This document shows positions 17,247 through 25,852 of a stretch of 64,000 nt of DNA, one piece after another (the first letter of the stretch is position 1; each line of letters begins with the position of its first letter). The DNA is from Thermoanaerobacter sp049701115 (GTDB lineage: Bacteria; Bacillota; Thermoanaerobacteria; Thermoanaerobacterales; Thermoanaerobacteraceae), in contig NZ_JBNATX010000004.1 of the NCBI RefSeq assembly GCF_049701115.1, forward strand, positions 19,286-83,285. Reading direction: 5' to 3'. The position numbers and the translations under genes are program-made. Below the pieces are notes generated by a model. It saw nothing but the letters and a program-made list of their open reading frames with translations, did not search any database and was not told where the DNA came from.

Positions 17247-18769
17247 TTCTCTCTATACCTCTCCATGATGTCGTATATTTTCTTAATATCAAGGGAATTC
17301 CTTACAACTTCTGCAAGATAGTCAAACTGCTTCTCTCTAAATTCTCTGTAGTCTGAAATCTCATCAATGGGCAAAAGCCCCTTTTCCTTCCTCACAATAT
17401 TTATAAACTCCTTAGCAAAAGCTCTGTTTTCAAATATACCGTGAAGATATGTGCCAAAAACTTTCCCATCCTCGCTCACTGCACCATCCAATTCTTTCAC
17501 CTTTTCTTTGTTCCTTAAAATGATATCAGAAAAATGCTTATTCTCTCCCAGAATACGGCTTTTCCCCATGTGTATCTCATAACCCGTAACAGAAAGTCCT
17601 CTTAAAGGCGAGAGAATATCAGGAAGGTCCTCTTTTATAAGAGCCATAGTATCTGATGTAATCTTCTCTTTTTCGATTACTGTTTCTACATCAAGAAGTC
17701 CCAAACCTTCAATTTCTTCTATTTCTCCTTCTACGTGATATGGATCTTTTATAACTTTACCAAGCATCTGAAAACCGCCACATATACCAACTATGAATTT
17801 CCCTTTTTCCCTTAAGTTTAAAATTTCTTTATCTAAACCATAATCCTTTAAAACCTTTAAATCTCCCAAAGTGTTTTTGGTTCCCGGTATTATCAAGACA
17901 TCCGGATTTTTTAACTTCTCACCCTTATCAACATATCTTAGTCTGACTCCATTAATTTTTAAAAGAGGATCAAAATCAGTAAAATTAGATATATGAGGAA
18001 GCCTAAGTACAGCTATATCAATTTCCCCTTCTCCTTTTCCATGTGAAAAGCTTTCTGTTACACTGTCTTCTTCATCAATTTTTACGTCTATATAAGGTAT
18101 TACCCCCAGTACCTCTTTCTGTGTTATATTTTCAAGCATTTTAAGACCCGGCTTTAATATTTCTACGTCTCCTCTGAATTTGTTTATTATAACTCCTTCT
18201 ATGCGGTTTCTTTCTCTTTCTTCAAGAAGAAAAAGTGTACCGGCGATCGCAGCAAATACTCCTCCTTTATCTATATCCCCTACAAGAAGTACAGGAGCAT
18301 TCACAAGCTCTGCCAAACCCATGTTGACAATGTCTTTCTCCTTTAGATTTATCTCTGCAGGACTTCCTGCTCCTTCTATGACCACCACATCATTTCTTTC
18401 GGCAAGAAAATCAAAGTCTTCTTTTATGAGTTTTAAAAGTTTAGGTCTGAACTTAAAGTATTCTTCCGCACTCATGTTTTCGTAAACTCTTCCTCTTAAG
18501 ACAACCTGGCTTTTCTTGTCAGAACTCGGCTTTAGAAGTATTGGATTCATGTGATAGGAAGGCTTTATTCCTGCCGCTTCTGCCTGAACAGCCTGAGCTC
18601 TTCCTATCTCCAGCCCTTCTTCCGTAATATAGGAGTTCAAAGCCATATTTTGAGATTTAAAAGGCGCAACCTTAAGGCCATCCTGCTTAAAAATTCTGCA
18701 CAAAGCAGTAACAATAAGGCTTTTACCCACCGATGAGGCAGTACCTTGTATCATAATCTTTAGTGCCAT
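17243..18769 (-). CDS. cbiP: Adenosylcobyric acid synthase (glutamine-hydrolysing)
   Basis: CbiP (CobQ) amidates the b, d, e and g carboxylates of adenosylcobyrinate a,c-diamide. The 508-residue protein has an N-terminal P-loop-like dethiobiotin-synthetase-type domain beginning IMIQGTASSVGKSLIVTALC and a C-terminal class I glutamine amidotransferase domain. The latter has the nucleophile cysteine in FIVGICGGFQMLG and the histidine in FGTYLHGIFEN. Its ATG start follows cbiA by 1 bp. Confidence 0.96.
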   Translation of the reverse strand: MALKIMIQGTASSVGKSLIVTALCRIFKQDGLKVAPFKSQNMALNSYITEEGLEIGRAQAVQAEAAGIKPSYHMNPILLKPSSDKKSQVVLRGRVYENMSAEEYFKFRPKLLKLIKEDFDFLAERNDVVVIEGAGSPAEINLKEKDIVNMGLAELVNAPVLLVGDIDKGGVFAAIAGTLFLLEERERNRIEGVIINKFRGDVEILKPGLKMLENITQKEVLGVIPYIDVKIDEEDSVTESFSHGKGEGEIDIAVLRLPHISNFTDFDPLLKINGVRLRYVDKGEKLKNPDVLIIPGTKNTLGDLKVLKDYGLDKEILNLREKGKFIVGICGGFQMLGKVIKDPYHVEGEIEEIEGLGLLDVETVIEKEKITSDTMALIKEDLPDILSPLRGLSVTGYEIHMGKSRILGENKHFSDIILRNKEKVKELDGAVSEDGKVFGTYLHGIFENRAFAKEFINIVRKEKGLLPIDEISDYREFREKQFDYLAEVVRNSLDIKKIYDIMERYREK

Positions 18770-18770
18770 T

Positions 18771-20129
18771 TTATTTCCTCCTATAAGACAAACACTTATC
18801 TAAGAACCTCTTTACCCCTTCTTTGTATGTGTATAAGTTTATGTGAACAAAGCTTGCGAGGGTATTTTTGTACACAAATCCACACTCCCATTTTTCTTCT
18901 CTACCCGGTTTACTAACAGCATAAGAGGGGTTTTGTGGAAAACCTTCTATTTGAGAATAGTGAAACTCATGGCCCTTTATTTTTTCGCCTTTTTTAAAAA
19001 GTACATTATCCATAATAACTTCTGTTTCCACATATCCAAACCTCTGCAATTTTTTTGTCATAACTACTTCAAAGTCGTAAACTCCCACCATACTGTACAT
19101 ATTTCCCTCTAAATCCCTTATACCTTTTGAAAGATACATGAGTCCTCCGCATTCTGCATAAACAGGCATTCCTTTTTCAACCGCTTCTTTTATCTCTCTT
19201 AACATTTTCTTGTTTTCACTGAGTTTTTTTGCAAAAACTTCTGGAAATCCACCTCCAATGTAAAGTCCCTCAGTTCCTTCTGGAAGTCTTTCATCATCAA
19301 GAGGGCTGAAAGGAATAAGATGTGCCCCCATTTCCTCTAAGGTTTCAAGACTTTCTTTGTAGTAAAAGTTAAAAGCCTCGTCATAAGCATAAGCTATTTT
19401 TACCTTTTTCTCTTTCAGGACTCTATCTTCCCTCTCAATAAAATCAGGCAGCTTAACTGTCAAATTCATCAATTTTTCCACATCAATGCAATTTTCAATA
19501 TAGCCATATAATTTTTCCAATTTTTTATCCAAATTTTCTGTCTCATAGACAGGTAAAAGCCCTAAATGCCTTTCAGGAAGCTCAAGTTCCACATCTTTAG
19601 GAAGATAACCAAAAACTTCAATATTCAAATCCCTCTCTATAACCTCTTTTAAGAGGGTGTAGTGTCTTTCACTTCCAACTTTATTCAGAATAACTCCTCT
19701 TATGTCTACATCTTTATCGTAATAGATATATCCCATTATTAAAGCCGAGACACTAGCTGCCATAGAAGAAGCATCTACCACGAGCACAACAGGCACATTT
19801 ACAAGCTTTGCTATGTGGGCACTGCTTCCTCTTGATGTTGTATCTATCCCGTCGTAAAGTCCCATTACTCCTTCTATTATCGAAATATCAGCACGTAATG
19901 CATTTTTATAAAACAAATTTTTGAGATTTTCTTCTCCCAGCATGTAAAGGTCGAGATTTACTGAAAAATTGCCCGTAACATACCTATGGTAAGCGGTGTC
20001 TATATAGTCAGGTCCGACTTTAAAAGGCTGTACTTTATATTTTTGCGAAAGCAGCCCCATAATCCCCAGGCTTAAAGTAGTTTTTCCTGCTCCTGAATGA
20101 GTCCCAGCTATCATAAAGGCTCTACACAA
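18771..20129 (-). CDS. cbiA: Cobyrinate a,c-diamide synthase
   Basis: CbiA amidates the a and c carboxylates of cobyrinate. The 452-residue protein opens MIAGTHSGAGKTTLSLGIM and has the glutaminase cysteine in PVYAECGGLMYLSKG. The VILNKVGSERHY and FKVGPDYIDTAYH motifs support the family. I keep the TTG start at 20129, which has AAAGGAG ten bases upstream and an 8 bp overlap with btuD; an ATG 15 bases downstream lacks a good site. It belongs to the riboswitch-led operon. Confidence 0.95.
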   Translation of the reverse strand: MCRAFMIAGTHSGAGKTTLSLGIMGLLSQKYKVQPFKVGPDYIDTAYHRYVTGNFSVNLDLYMLGEENLKNLFYKNALRADISIIEGVMGLYDGIDTTSRGSSAHIAKLVNVPVVLVVDASSMAASVSALIMGYIYYDKDVDIRGVILNKVGSERHYTLLKEVIERDLNIEVFGYLPKDVELELPERHLGLLPVYETENLDKKLEKLYGYIENCIDVEKLMNLTVKLPDFIEREDRVLKEKKVKIAYAYDEAFNFYYKESLETLEEMGAHLIPFSPLDDERLPEGTEGLYIGGGFPEVFAKKLSENKKMLREIKEAVEKGMPVYAECGGLMYLSKGIRDLEGNMYSMVGVYDFEVVMTKKLQRFGYVETEVIMDNVLFKKGEKIKGHEFHYSQIEGFPQNPSYAVSKPGREEKWECGFVYKNTLASFVHINLYTYKEGVKRFLDKCLSYRRK

Positions 20130-20922
20130 CTTTTAGTTTCTCCTTTCCGTTAAGAGAAGGTATGATATAAGGGGTTCTGGTAAAAGGATCTTCAAATATT
20201 TGTACATCTATTGAAAATGCCAGTTTTATATTCTCAAAGGTAACCACTTCCCTAGGCTCTCCTCGCGCCATTATAGTTCCTTCCCTCATGATAATAATCT
20301 CATCGCAAAACTGAGAAGCCAGATTTACATCGTGCAAAACAGATATAACAAGTATGCCTTTTAAGCTTAATTCTTTAGCAATTGACAAAACTTCTATCTG
20401 GTACTTTATGTCAAGATGGGAGACCGGTTCATCCATTAGCAAAATTTTGGGCCTCTGCGCTAAAGCTCTCGCTATATACACTCTCTGCCTTTCTCCTCCG
20501 GAAAGCTCCCTTACTGGCTTATCTTTGAACTGCCACGTGTTTGTCATTTCCATCGCTTCTCTCACAATTTCTTTGTCTTCTTTTCCTTCTGACTGAAATC
20601 TTCTAAGGTAGGGGATTCTCCCCATCATCACTATGTCATAACATGTAAACTCAAAATCGTATATTATATCCTGCGGCACATATCCTATAAGCTTTGCCCT
20701 TTCCTTCACACTCAAGCTCCTTACATCTTTCCCAAATATCAAAATACTCCCTTTTTCAGGCTTAAGATATCCTGAAATATTTCTTAAAAGAGTGGTCTTC
20801 CCGCTCCCATTCGCTCCTATTATCCCTATCATTTCGCTTTTGTCCACTTTTAAATTTATCCCTTTTAATACCCGCTTCTGCCCATAAGAGAAGTAGAGGT
20901 CTTTCACTTTTAAAATAGACAT
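20122..20922 (-). CDS. btuD: Corrinoid ABC transporter, ATP-binding protein
   Basis: This is an ABC ATPase of the FecE/BtuD type. It shows Walker A GANGSGKTTLL, the signature RELSGGERQRVYIARALA and Walker B ILLMDEPVSHLD. The chosen start MSILKVKDLYFSYG at 20922 lies 4 bp after the btuC stop; an ATG at 20940 would overlap btuC by 14 bp. Iron-siderophore importers are close relatives, but a cobalamin riboswitch leads the operon and cobalamin genes follow, so corrinoid import is the better call. Confidence 0.88.
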   Translation of the reverse strand: MSILKVKDLYFSYGQKRVLKGINLKVDKSEMIGIIGANGSGKTTLLRNISGYLKPEKGSILIFGKDVRSLSVKERAKLIGYVPQDIIYDFEFTCYDIVMMGRIPYLRRFQSEGKEDKEIVREAMEMTNTWQFKDKPVRELSGGERQRVYIARALAQRPKILLMDEPVSHLDIKYQIEVLSIAKELSLKGILVISVLHDVNLASQFCDEIIIMREGTIMARGEPREVVTFENIKLAFSIDVQIFEDPFTRTPYIIPSLNGKEKLKVV

Positions 20923-20926
20923 AATA

Positions 20927-21919
20927 TCACATTCCTTCATTTTTTTGTTTGCTCCTCACAAGAAGGTACAGGAAAAAAGGTCCTCCAAAAGTCGCCGTAA
21001 TTATCCCTATTGGCATCTCTACAGGCTTTAAAATCACTCTCGCCAAAAGGTCTGCAAAGGTTAGAAAAGAAGCGCCAAAAAGAGCACTAAAGGGAACCAG
21101 AAATCTGTTGTCAGGTCCTACAATCAGCCTTGAAATATGTGGAACTATAAGTCCTACAAAGCCTATGATTCCTCCAACAGAGACACAAGAAGCTGTCACC
21201 AATGACCCCAAGATAAGTATAATTTTCTTGACAAGCTCCGCATTTACACCTAAATGCTCTGCAGATTCTTCCCCTGTTAAAATGGCATTTACATCCCTTG
21301 AAAATGCATACATCACAAAAGAACCTATGAGTATTAAAGGCGAAGAGTAGATAACCTGTGGCCAGCTCACAAGGCCAAAACCCCCCATAGTCCAGAAGAC
21401 AATCCGTGAAAACTGGTCATGGTTTAAAAGCATAAGCAATGAGATTATGGCAGACATAAAAGCGCTTATAGCAATTCCAGCTAAAAGCATTGTGGTCATG
21501 GAAAGCTTAGTACCTGTTCTTGACACAGTGTATACAAAAAACACTGTCAAAAGGGCCGTTATGAAAGCCATAGAGCTTAAGCCAAATATGCCTAAACCCA
21601 TTATTATGGCAATTGTAGCTCCAAAAGCTGCACCCGAGGATATACCCAAAACATAAGGGTCTGCCATGGGATTTCTCAAAAGCCCCTGGAAAAAAGCTCC
21701 CACAACAGATAGTCCCATGCCCACAATAGCTGATTCTATCACTCTTGGAAGCCTTAATGTAAGTATAATGCGCCTGTTGACTTCATCCCCTTTTCCCAAA
21801 AGCACATTTAGTATTTCCTGCAGGGGGATTTTAACCGCCCCTGCAGAAATTGAAAGAGCCATTATAAAAAGAAGGAGTAAAAACGCTATTGCGAAGTAAA
21901 AACCTCTCTTAGCCTTCAC
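20927..21919 (-). CDS. btuC: Corrinoid ABC transporter, permease
   Basis: This 330-residue permease of the FecCD/BtuC family has about ten hydrophobic segments. Family motifs include LRLPRVIESAIVGMGLSVVG, RNPMADPYVLGISSGAAFGA and GFVGLIVPHISRLIVG. Translation starts at a GTG at 21919 with GGAGG twelve bases upstream. It lies between btuF (1 bp) and btuD (4 bp). Substrate specificity rests on the riboswitch and neighbouring genes. Confidence 0.88.
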   Translation of the reverse strand: MKAKRGFYFAIAFLLLLFIMALSISAGAVKIPLQEILNVLLGKGDEVNRRIILTLRLPRVIESAIVGMGLSVVGAFFQGLLRNPMADPYVLGISSGAAFGATIAIIMGLGIFGLSSMAFITALLTVFFVYTVSRTGTKLSMTTMLLAGIAISAFMSAIISLLMLLNHDQFSRIVFWTMGGFGLVSWPQVIYSSPLILIGSFVMYAFSRDVNAILTGEESAEHLGVNAELVKKIILILGSLVTASCVSVGGIIGFVGLIVPHISRLIVGPDNRFLVPFSALFGASFLTFADLLARVILKPVEMPIGIITATFGGPFFLYLLVRSKQKNEGM

Positions 21920-21920
21920 T

Positions 21921-22865
21921 TTATTTAAATGCCTCCGGATGTAAGAATTTTGCTACTTCTTCAAGTCCTAATACAATCCTATTTGTTCCTCTTACAATTA
22001 TGTCGTCATTGGATACAACAAATACCTTGTCATTTTTCACGGCATTTGTGTCTTTGTATCCAGCCATATTCTTAAGGTCCTTCACATCTCCAGCATGAGG
22101 TGATGTTATTATGACATCAGGGTTTTTCTTCACCAGCTCTTCAATGCTGTACTGAGCCCATCCGTTCACATCGGATGCCACATTTTCTCCACCTGCGAGG
22201 TTTATAATCTCGTCAATAAATGTGCCTTTTCCTGCAGTCCAGTTGCCATCAAGAGAGACCAGGTAAAATACTTTTACTTTTGGAAGGTCTTTTACCTTAT
22301 CGCTTATCTCTTTTATTTTACTCTTCATATCATTTATGACTTCTTCTGCCTTCTTTTCATTCCCCGTTATTTTCCCAAGAAGTTCTATCGACTGATATAT
22401 CTGATCAAAATTCTGGGCATCCAACACCACAACAGGTATCCCCATCTTCTCCAAAGATTCCATCTGCTCTTTCCCTGATAATCTGGAAGCAAATATTATA
22501 TCAGGCTTTTGAGCCGTTATAGCCTCTATGTTGGGCCCTTTAAAGCCTCCCACTTTGGGTATGTCCTTCACTTCTTCAGGATAATTATCAAAATCAGTAA
22601 CTCCCACTACTTTGCTCCCAGCCCCTATCGCAAACAGAAGCTCTGTGACTGAAGGCACCAAAGATACAATTCTCTCTGGTTGCTTTTCAATCGTCACTTC
22701 TCTGCCAAGAAAGTCTGTAACCTTAAGTGGAAACTGGGTCTTTACCTCTTCGGCCTGTTTTGGTGTTTCCTGGGGCTTTGTAGCATTTTGAGTAGAACAA
22801 GCAGCAAGAGAAAATGCCAAAGCGAATATTATAAACAACGCAACTATACTTCTAAACTTTCTCAT
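21921..22865 (-). CDS. btuF: Corrinoid-binding lipoprotein of the ABC transporter
   Basis: This is a class III periplasmic-binding-protein-type lipoprotein of 314 residues. A signal peptide ends in the lipobox LAAC (C23 lipidated), followed by a linker and KVTDFLGREVTIEKQPERIV, LVPSVTELLFAIGAG and the late binding-lobe motifs. An upstream in-frame start at 22943 is rejected because that stretch is the riboswitch terminator hairpin. The ATG at 22865 has AGGAGGG five bases upstream. It is the first gene of the 27-gene operon and the one directly controlled by the leader. Confidence 0.9.
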   Translation of the reverse strand: MRKFRSIVALFIIFALAFSLAACSTQNATKPQETPKQAEEVKTQFPLKVTDFLGREVTIEKQPERIVSLVPSVTELLFAIGAGSKVVGVTDFDNYPEEVKDIPKVGGFKGPNIEAITAQKPDIIFASRLSGKEQMESLEKMGIPVVVLDAQNFDQIYQSIELLGKITGNEKKAEEVINDMKSKIKEISDKVKDLPKVKVFYLVSLDGNWTAGKGTFIDEIINLAGGENVASDVNGWAQYSIEELVKKNPDVIITSPHAGDVKDLKNMAGYKDTNAVKNDKVFVVSNDDIIVRGTNRIVLGLEEVAKFLHPEAFK

Positions 22866-22903
22866 AAACGCCCTCCTATCTAAGTTTTCATTTTGTTTTA
22901 TTA

Positions 22904-22938
22904 AAAAAGGTCTACCCCTTACGGAGGTAGACCTTTTT
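22904..22938 (-). terminator. Intrinsic terminator of the btuF leader (riboswitch expression platform)
   Basis: On the minus strand GGTCTACC pairs with GGTAGACC around an 8-9 base loop. Flanking A and T runs extend the stem and leave a T-tract after it. It lies between the riboswitch aptamer and the btuF ribosome site, where a ligand-controlled attenuator would be expected. Confidence 0.85.
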
Positions 22939-22991
22939 CCCACAAAAACACATAAAGGCCGTTCAACCTTCCCTCCGAAGGCGAACTTCTA

Positions 22992-23168
22992 AAACCTTAT
23001 GGCAGGTCTCCTGGCTCAGGATTCATCCTCCACCCTGCCTTCCCATCCGGCACTCAGTTGAGGGCCGGACAGTGGCTTAATAGGGCTTCGTCCTCCTTCA
23101 CAGTAGCGGGGGCTGCGCGGGATTCTCACCCGTCTTCCCTTTTAACCCATCACGGGACCATAAGGCTT
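22992..23168 (-). promoter_or_regulatory. Cobalamin riboswitch 1 (leader of btuF and the cobalamin operon)
   Basis: The minus strand contains the B12 box AGCCAGGAGACCTGCC, a closing P1 stem (GCCTTATGG with CCATAAGGT), and the conserved core with GGGAAGACGGGTGAGAATC and GCAGCCCCCGCTACTG. The element is followed by a pyrimidine/purine hairpin (CCTTCGGAGGG) and the intrinsic terminator at 22904-22938. Adenosylcobalamin binding would favour termination and reduce transcription of the whole downstream operon. The class is established; the switching direction is inferred. Confidence 0.95.
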
Positions 23169-23191
23169 TTTTATTCGGTTTTAGTAATTTT

Positions 23192-23220
23192 ATTTTAACT
23201 CTTGTTTTCAAATAAGTCAA
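23192..23220 (-). promoter_or_regulatory. Sigma-A promoter for the cobalamin operon
   Basis: The minus strand shows TTGACT, a 17-base spacer and TAAAAT, immediately upstream of riboswitch 1. The -35 box lies 7 bp beyond the cobO stop codon. The second riboswitch copy has a promoter with the same -35 and -10 hexamers, which supports both. Confidence 0.75.
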
Positions 23221-23226
23221 TCGAAC

Positions 23227-23757
23227 TCAAATTTCTATTCCAATCCTTGCAGGAACACCTTTTCTGTAATAATGCTTTATCTCCTTCATTTCTGTCACAA
23301 GATCTGCCTTATCTATGATTTCTTGAGGAGCACTTCTTCCTGTTAAAATCAGTTCCACACTTTCCGGCTTTTCATCTATCAACCTTACTATATCCTCTAC
23401 ACTTAAAAGCCCAGAATGAATGGCTGCCATCGCTTCATCTACAATCACAATGTCGTATTTCCCACTTTTTAATACGCTAAGAAGTTCTTCATATTCTTCT
23501 CTAACCTTGCTCTTCAGTTCCTTAAGTTCTTCTTCTGTCATCTCCCATGTAAATTTCTTGGATTCCGCAAGTCTTTTTATTTCAAAATTAGGCTTTAAAA
23601 GTTCTGCCGATTTTAACTCTCCTGTAGCCATCCCTTTTAAAAACTGAAACATTATAACTTTCATACCCCTTCCAACTGCCCTGAAAGCAAGTCCCAAAGC
23701 TGCAGTAGTCTTCCCCTTGCCGTCCCCAGTGTATACCTGTACATATCCTTTTTTCAT
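23227..23757 (-). CDS. cobO: Cob(I)alamin adenosyltransferase, CobO/BtuR type
   Basis: This protein transfers the adenosyl group from ATP to cob(I)alamin or cob(I)yrinate a,c-diamide. The N-terminal P-loop YTGDGKGKTTAALGLAFRA, the MFQFLKG segment, VIVDEAMAAIHSGLL and LTGRSAPQEIID are all typical of the CobO/CobA family. The ATG at 23757 has AAGGGAG eight bases upstream; a TTG six codons earlier would lie in that ribosome site. The 176-residue length is normal. It has its own promoter, riboswitch and terminator and is separated from the main operon by the second riboswitch. Confidence 0.95.
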   Translation of the reverse strand: MKKGYVQVYTGDGKGKTTAALGLAFRAVGRGMKVIMFQFLKGMATGELKSAELLKPNFEIKRLAESKKFTWEMTEEELKELKSKVREEYEELLSVLKSGKYDIVIVDEAMAAIHSGLLSVEDIVRLIDEKPESVELILTGRSAPQEIIDKADLVTEMKEIKHYYRKGVPARIGIEI

Positions 23758-23784
23758 TGAAAAAACTCCCTTCAAAGATATTTT

Positions 23785-23817
23785 AAAAAGGTCTTCCCTT
23801 CAGAGGAAGACCTTTTT
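23785..23817 (-). terminator. Intrinsic terminator of the cobO leader
   Basis: On the minus strand GGTCTTCC pairs with GGAAGACC, extended by five A-T pairs, with a 7-base loop and a T-run. The stem differs in sequence from the btuF terminator although the adjacent riboswitch aptamers are nearly identical. Confidence 0.85.
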
Positions 23818-23867
23818 AAACAAAACTCCAAAAAGGTTCAACCTTCCCTCCGAAGGCGAACTTCTAA

Positions 23868-24043
23868 AACCTTATGGCAGGTCTCCTGGCTCAGGATTCA
23901 TCCTCCACCCTGCCTTCCCATCCGGCACTCAGTTGAGGGCCGGACAGTGGCTTAATAGGGCTTCGTCCTCCTTCACAGTAGCGGGGGCTGCGCGGGATTC
24001 TCACCCGTCTTCCCTTTTAACCCATCACAGGACCATAAGGCTT
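23868..24043 (-). promoter_or_regulatory. Cobalamin riboswitch 2 (leader of cobO)
   Basis: This is a second copy of the cobalamin aptamer with the same B12 box and core. By direct comparison, the 209 bases 22961-23169 match 23836-24044 with a single difference (G at 23154, A at 24029). It would couple cobO expression to coenzyme level in the same way as the main operon. Confidence 0.95.
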
Positions 24044-24065
24044 TAATATTCAATTTCACACTTTT

Positions 24066-24094
24066 ATTTTAAACCTTTTCAGCTTTTTAGTCAA
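24066..24094 (-). promoter_or_regulatory. Sigma-A promoter for cobO
   Basis: The minus strand shows TTGACT, a 17-base spacer and TAAAAT just upstream of riboswitch 2 and about 20 bp after the stop codon of the neighbouring lipoprotein gene. The hexamers and spacing match the promoter of riboswitch 1. Confidence 0.75.
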
Positions 24095-24116
24095 CCAGAA
24101 TCTTCTCTTGCTCTAT

Positions 24117-24557
24117 TTATGGTCCTGTTCCCCATCCTTCCATTATATAAGTATTCCCTTCTTTTTTGACCCTAACAAACCAGAATTTCTTTTCCATCCA
24201 TCCATTTTCCTTAATAACTCCATTTCCAGCCATCCAGTCGCTATTTGATATAGAAGGCTTTACAGAAAAAGAAACTGTAAAGTAAATTCCATTAGGGCTC
24301 TCTTCTTTTATGTCAATGCGGTCAATTCTAAAATCTTTCAGCCTCTCCTCTATTGGAACAGTATTTTCCATATAATGCTTAAAATATTTTTCTAAGAGAG
24401 CCCTCACTATTTCTTCCGATTTAACGTTGCCTTCTACAGTTATAGAGGGCTTATACACTTTTTTCTCTGTAGTATTAGAATTTTTATCACAGGCTGCAAA
24501 CACCAGAAGGGATAAAAACATTCCTATTATTAACAAAAAGAAAATTTTTCTTCTCAC
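24117..24557 (-). CDS. Small lipoprotein of unknown function
   Basis: This 146-residue protein has a signal peptide ending in a lipobox (VFAAC, C23). The mature part is a small charged domain with alternating beta-like segments (RIDRIDIKEESP, YFTVSFSVKP, KKFWFVRVKKEG, TYIMEGW). I do not recognise a family. The ATG overlaps the stop of the upstream membrane protein by 4 bp, so it is probably the last gene of the moxR operon and its product sits on the outer face of the membrane near those proteins. Confidence 0.75.
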   Translation of the reverse strand: MRRKIFFLLIIGMFLSLLVFAACDKNSNTTEKKVYKPSITVEGNVKSEEIVRALLEKYFKHYMENTVPIEERLKDFRIDRIDIKEESPNGIYFTVSFSVKPSISNSDWMAGNGVIKENGWMEKKFWFVRVKKEGNTYIMEGWGTGP

Positions 24558-25852
24558 AATTTCATCACCTTTCCAATTTCTTTTATAAATTCCTCCACTT
24601 CTTCCCTTTTAGGATAGTATTTCCCATACCTTACCTTTTCATAAAGTCGACTTACCCTTTCCATTGGTTCCCTTATATTTTCAAAAGAAGATGTGATTTT
24701 GTCACATATGTCTTTTACAGAATAATTCCCTCTTTCTAAAATCTTCTTTTGATAAAGATGAAGCAAAAGTCTTTTGTAATAGTACCTTACCTTTTCTCTG
24801 CTATCAGTGTAAATCTTTATCCTATCCACTGCCCTTAAAATTTTATTCCTTATTTCCTTAAAACTCCTGACAAAATCTATATCCTTGAGATTTATATCTA
24901 TCCTCTTTTCTTCATCAAAATCCCTTTCCTTCTTTTCTATTTCGATTTTGCCCATTGTCTTTATTATAAAAGCGATAAGCAAAACTATTATAGCAACAGC
25001 GATTAAAAATGCCATAAAATTTAATAAATTAGAAAGCCATACATAATCTTGAGAAATATCTTCTTTTAAGAAATTTTCTGGGTTTTGACCCTGAGCATAA
25101 AAATGTTCCATCGCCTTTCTAAAAAACTCTTTATCAAAAGGAATTAGCTTAAAAATTTTAGAAAATAGCCAAAACATTCCATAAGCAAGGTACGTAGCTA
25201 ATAAAACAAATAAATTTTCTATTAGCAAATATATTTTATAAATAATATAAGCAACATTTGGCAGAGAAAAAGCAAAAGTAGCAATAAGCATTAATGCAAA
25301 ACCCATCCATTCATAGGGAGAAATCTTAGCTTCGATGCCGTGATATTTTAAATTTTTTACTTCAAATAGAAGAAAAATGCTTAAAATAATATACAAAATT
25401 GAACACTTTTGGATTGCAGAAATTAAATGCGGAGGGAGAAAATAAGCAAATAAATTTAGAAAAAACAAGTACAACAAATTTCTATAAAATTTCCCTAGAT
25501 TTATTATATCTTCAGCCATTAAGCTTTTTATTTTTACTCCTCTGTACCACAAAAACAAAAACACTATAAAATTTGCCACAAGTTGATAGTAATTTTCACT
25601 GATTTTTGCACTCACAAAAAAGCTTAGAAAAATACCTAAAGACAGATTAAACAACTTGTAAAACATTAAATTCCGGATTTCCAGTAAATTAACAAAAGCC
25701 GTTGCAAAAGAAAGCACAAAAAAAGCAATAAAAGGGACTGCTTTCTCTTGAATTAACAGACCATTTAGTACCGTGAAAACTAAAAATACGATTAAACCTT
25801 CCAAAATCGTTGCAAATATTTTAACAAATTTATCCCTATCCCACCACTTCAA
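24554..25852 (-). CDS. Multi-pass membrane protein with DUF4129-like C-terminal domain
   Basis: This 432-residue protein has roughly nine or ten hydrophobic helices in its first 300 residues and a cytoplasmic C-terminal domain. That domain contains YYKRLLLHLYQKKILERG and VSRLYEKVRYGKYYP, a pattern resembling the DUF4129 tail found on transglutaminase-type or stand-alone proteins next to moxR and DUF58 genes. No transglutaminase catalytic motif is visible. It overlaps the DUF58 gene by 17 bp and the lipoprotein gene by 4 bp. The exact function is unknown; a role with MoxR in assembly of an extracellular or membrane complex is only inferred. Confidence 0.7.
   Translation of the reverse strand: MKWWDRDKFVKIFATILEGLIVFLVFTVLNGLLIQEKAVPFIAFFVLSFATAFVNLLEIRNLMFYKLFNLSLGIFLSFFVSAKISENYYQLVANFIVFLFLWYRGVKIKSLMAEDIINLGKFYRNLLYLFFLNLFAYFLPPHLISAIQKCSILYIILSIFLLFEVKNLKYHGIEAKISPYEWMGFALMLIATFAFSLPNVAYIIYKIYLLIENLFVLLATYLAYGMFWLFSKIFKLIPFDKEFFRKAMEHFYAQGQNPENFLKEDISQDYVWLSNLLNFMAFLIAVAIIVLLIAFIIKTMGKIEIEKKERDFDEEKRIDINLKDIDFVRSFKEIRNKILRAVDRIKIYTDSREKVRYYYKRLLLHLYQKKILERGNYSVKDICDKITSSFENIREPMERVSRLYEKVRYGKYYPKREEVEEFIKEIGKVMKL

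Noticed and set aside
22866..22943. Longer N-terminus for btuF
   Set aside because: The extra codons cover the intrinsic terminator of the riboswitch leader, and the ATG at 22865 has a good ribosome site followed by a lipoprotein signal.
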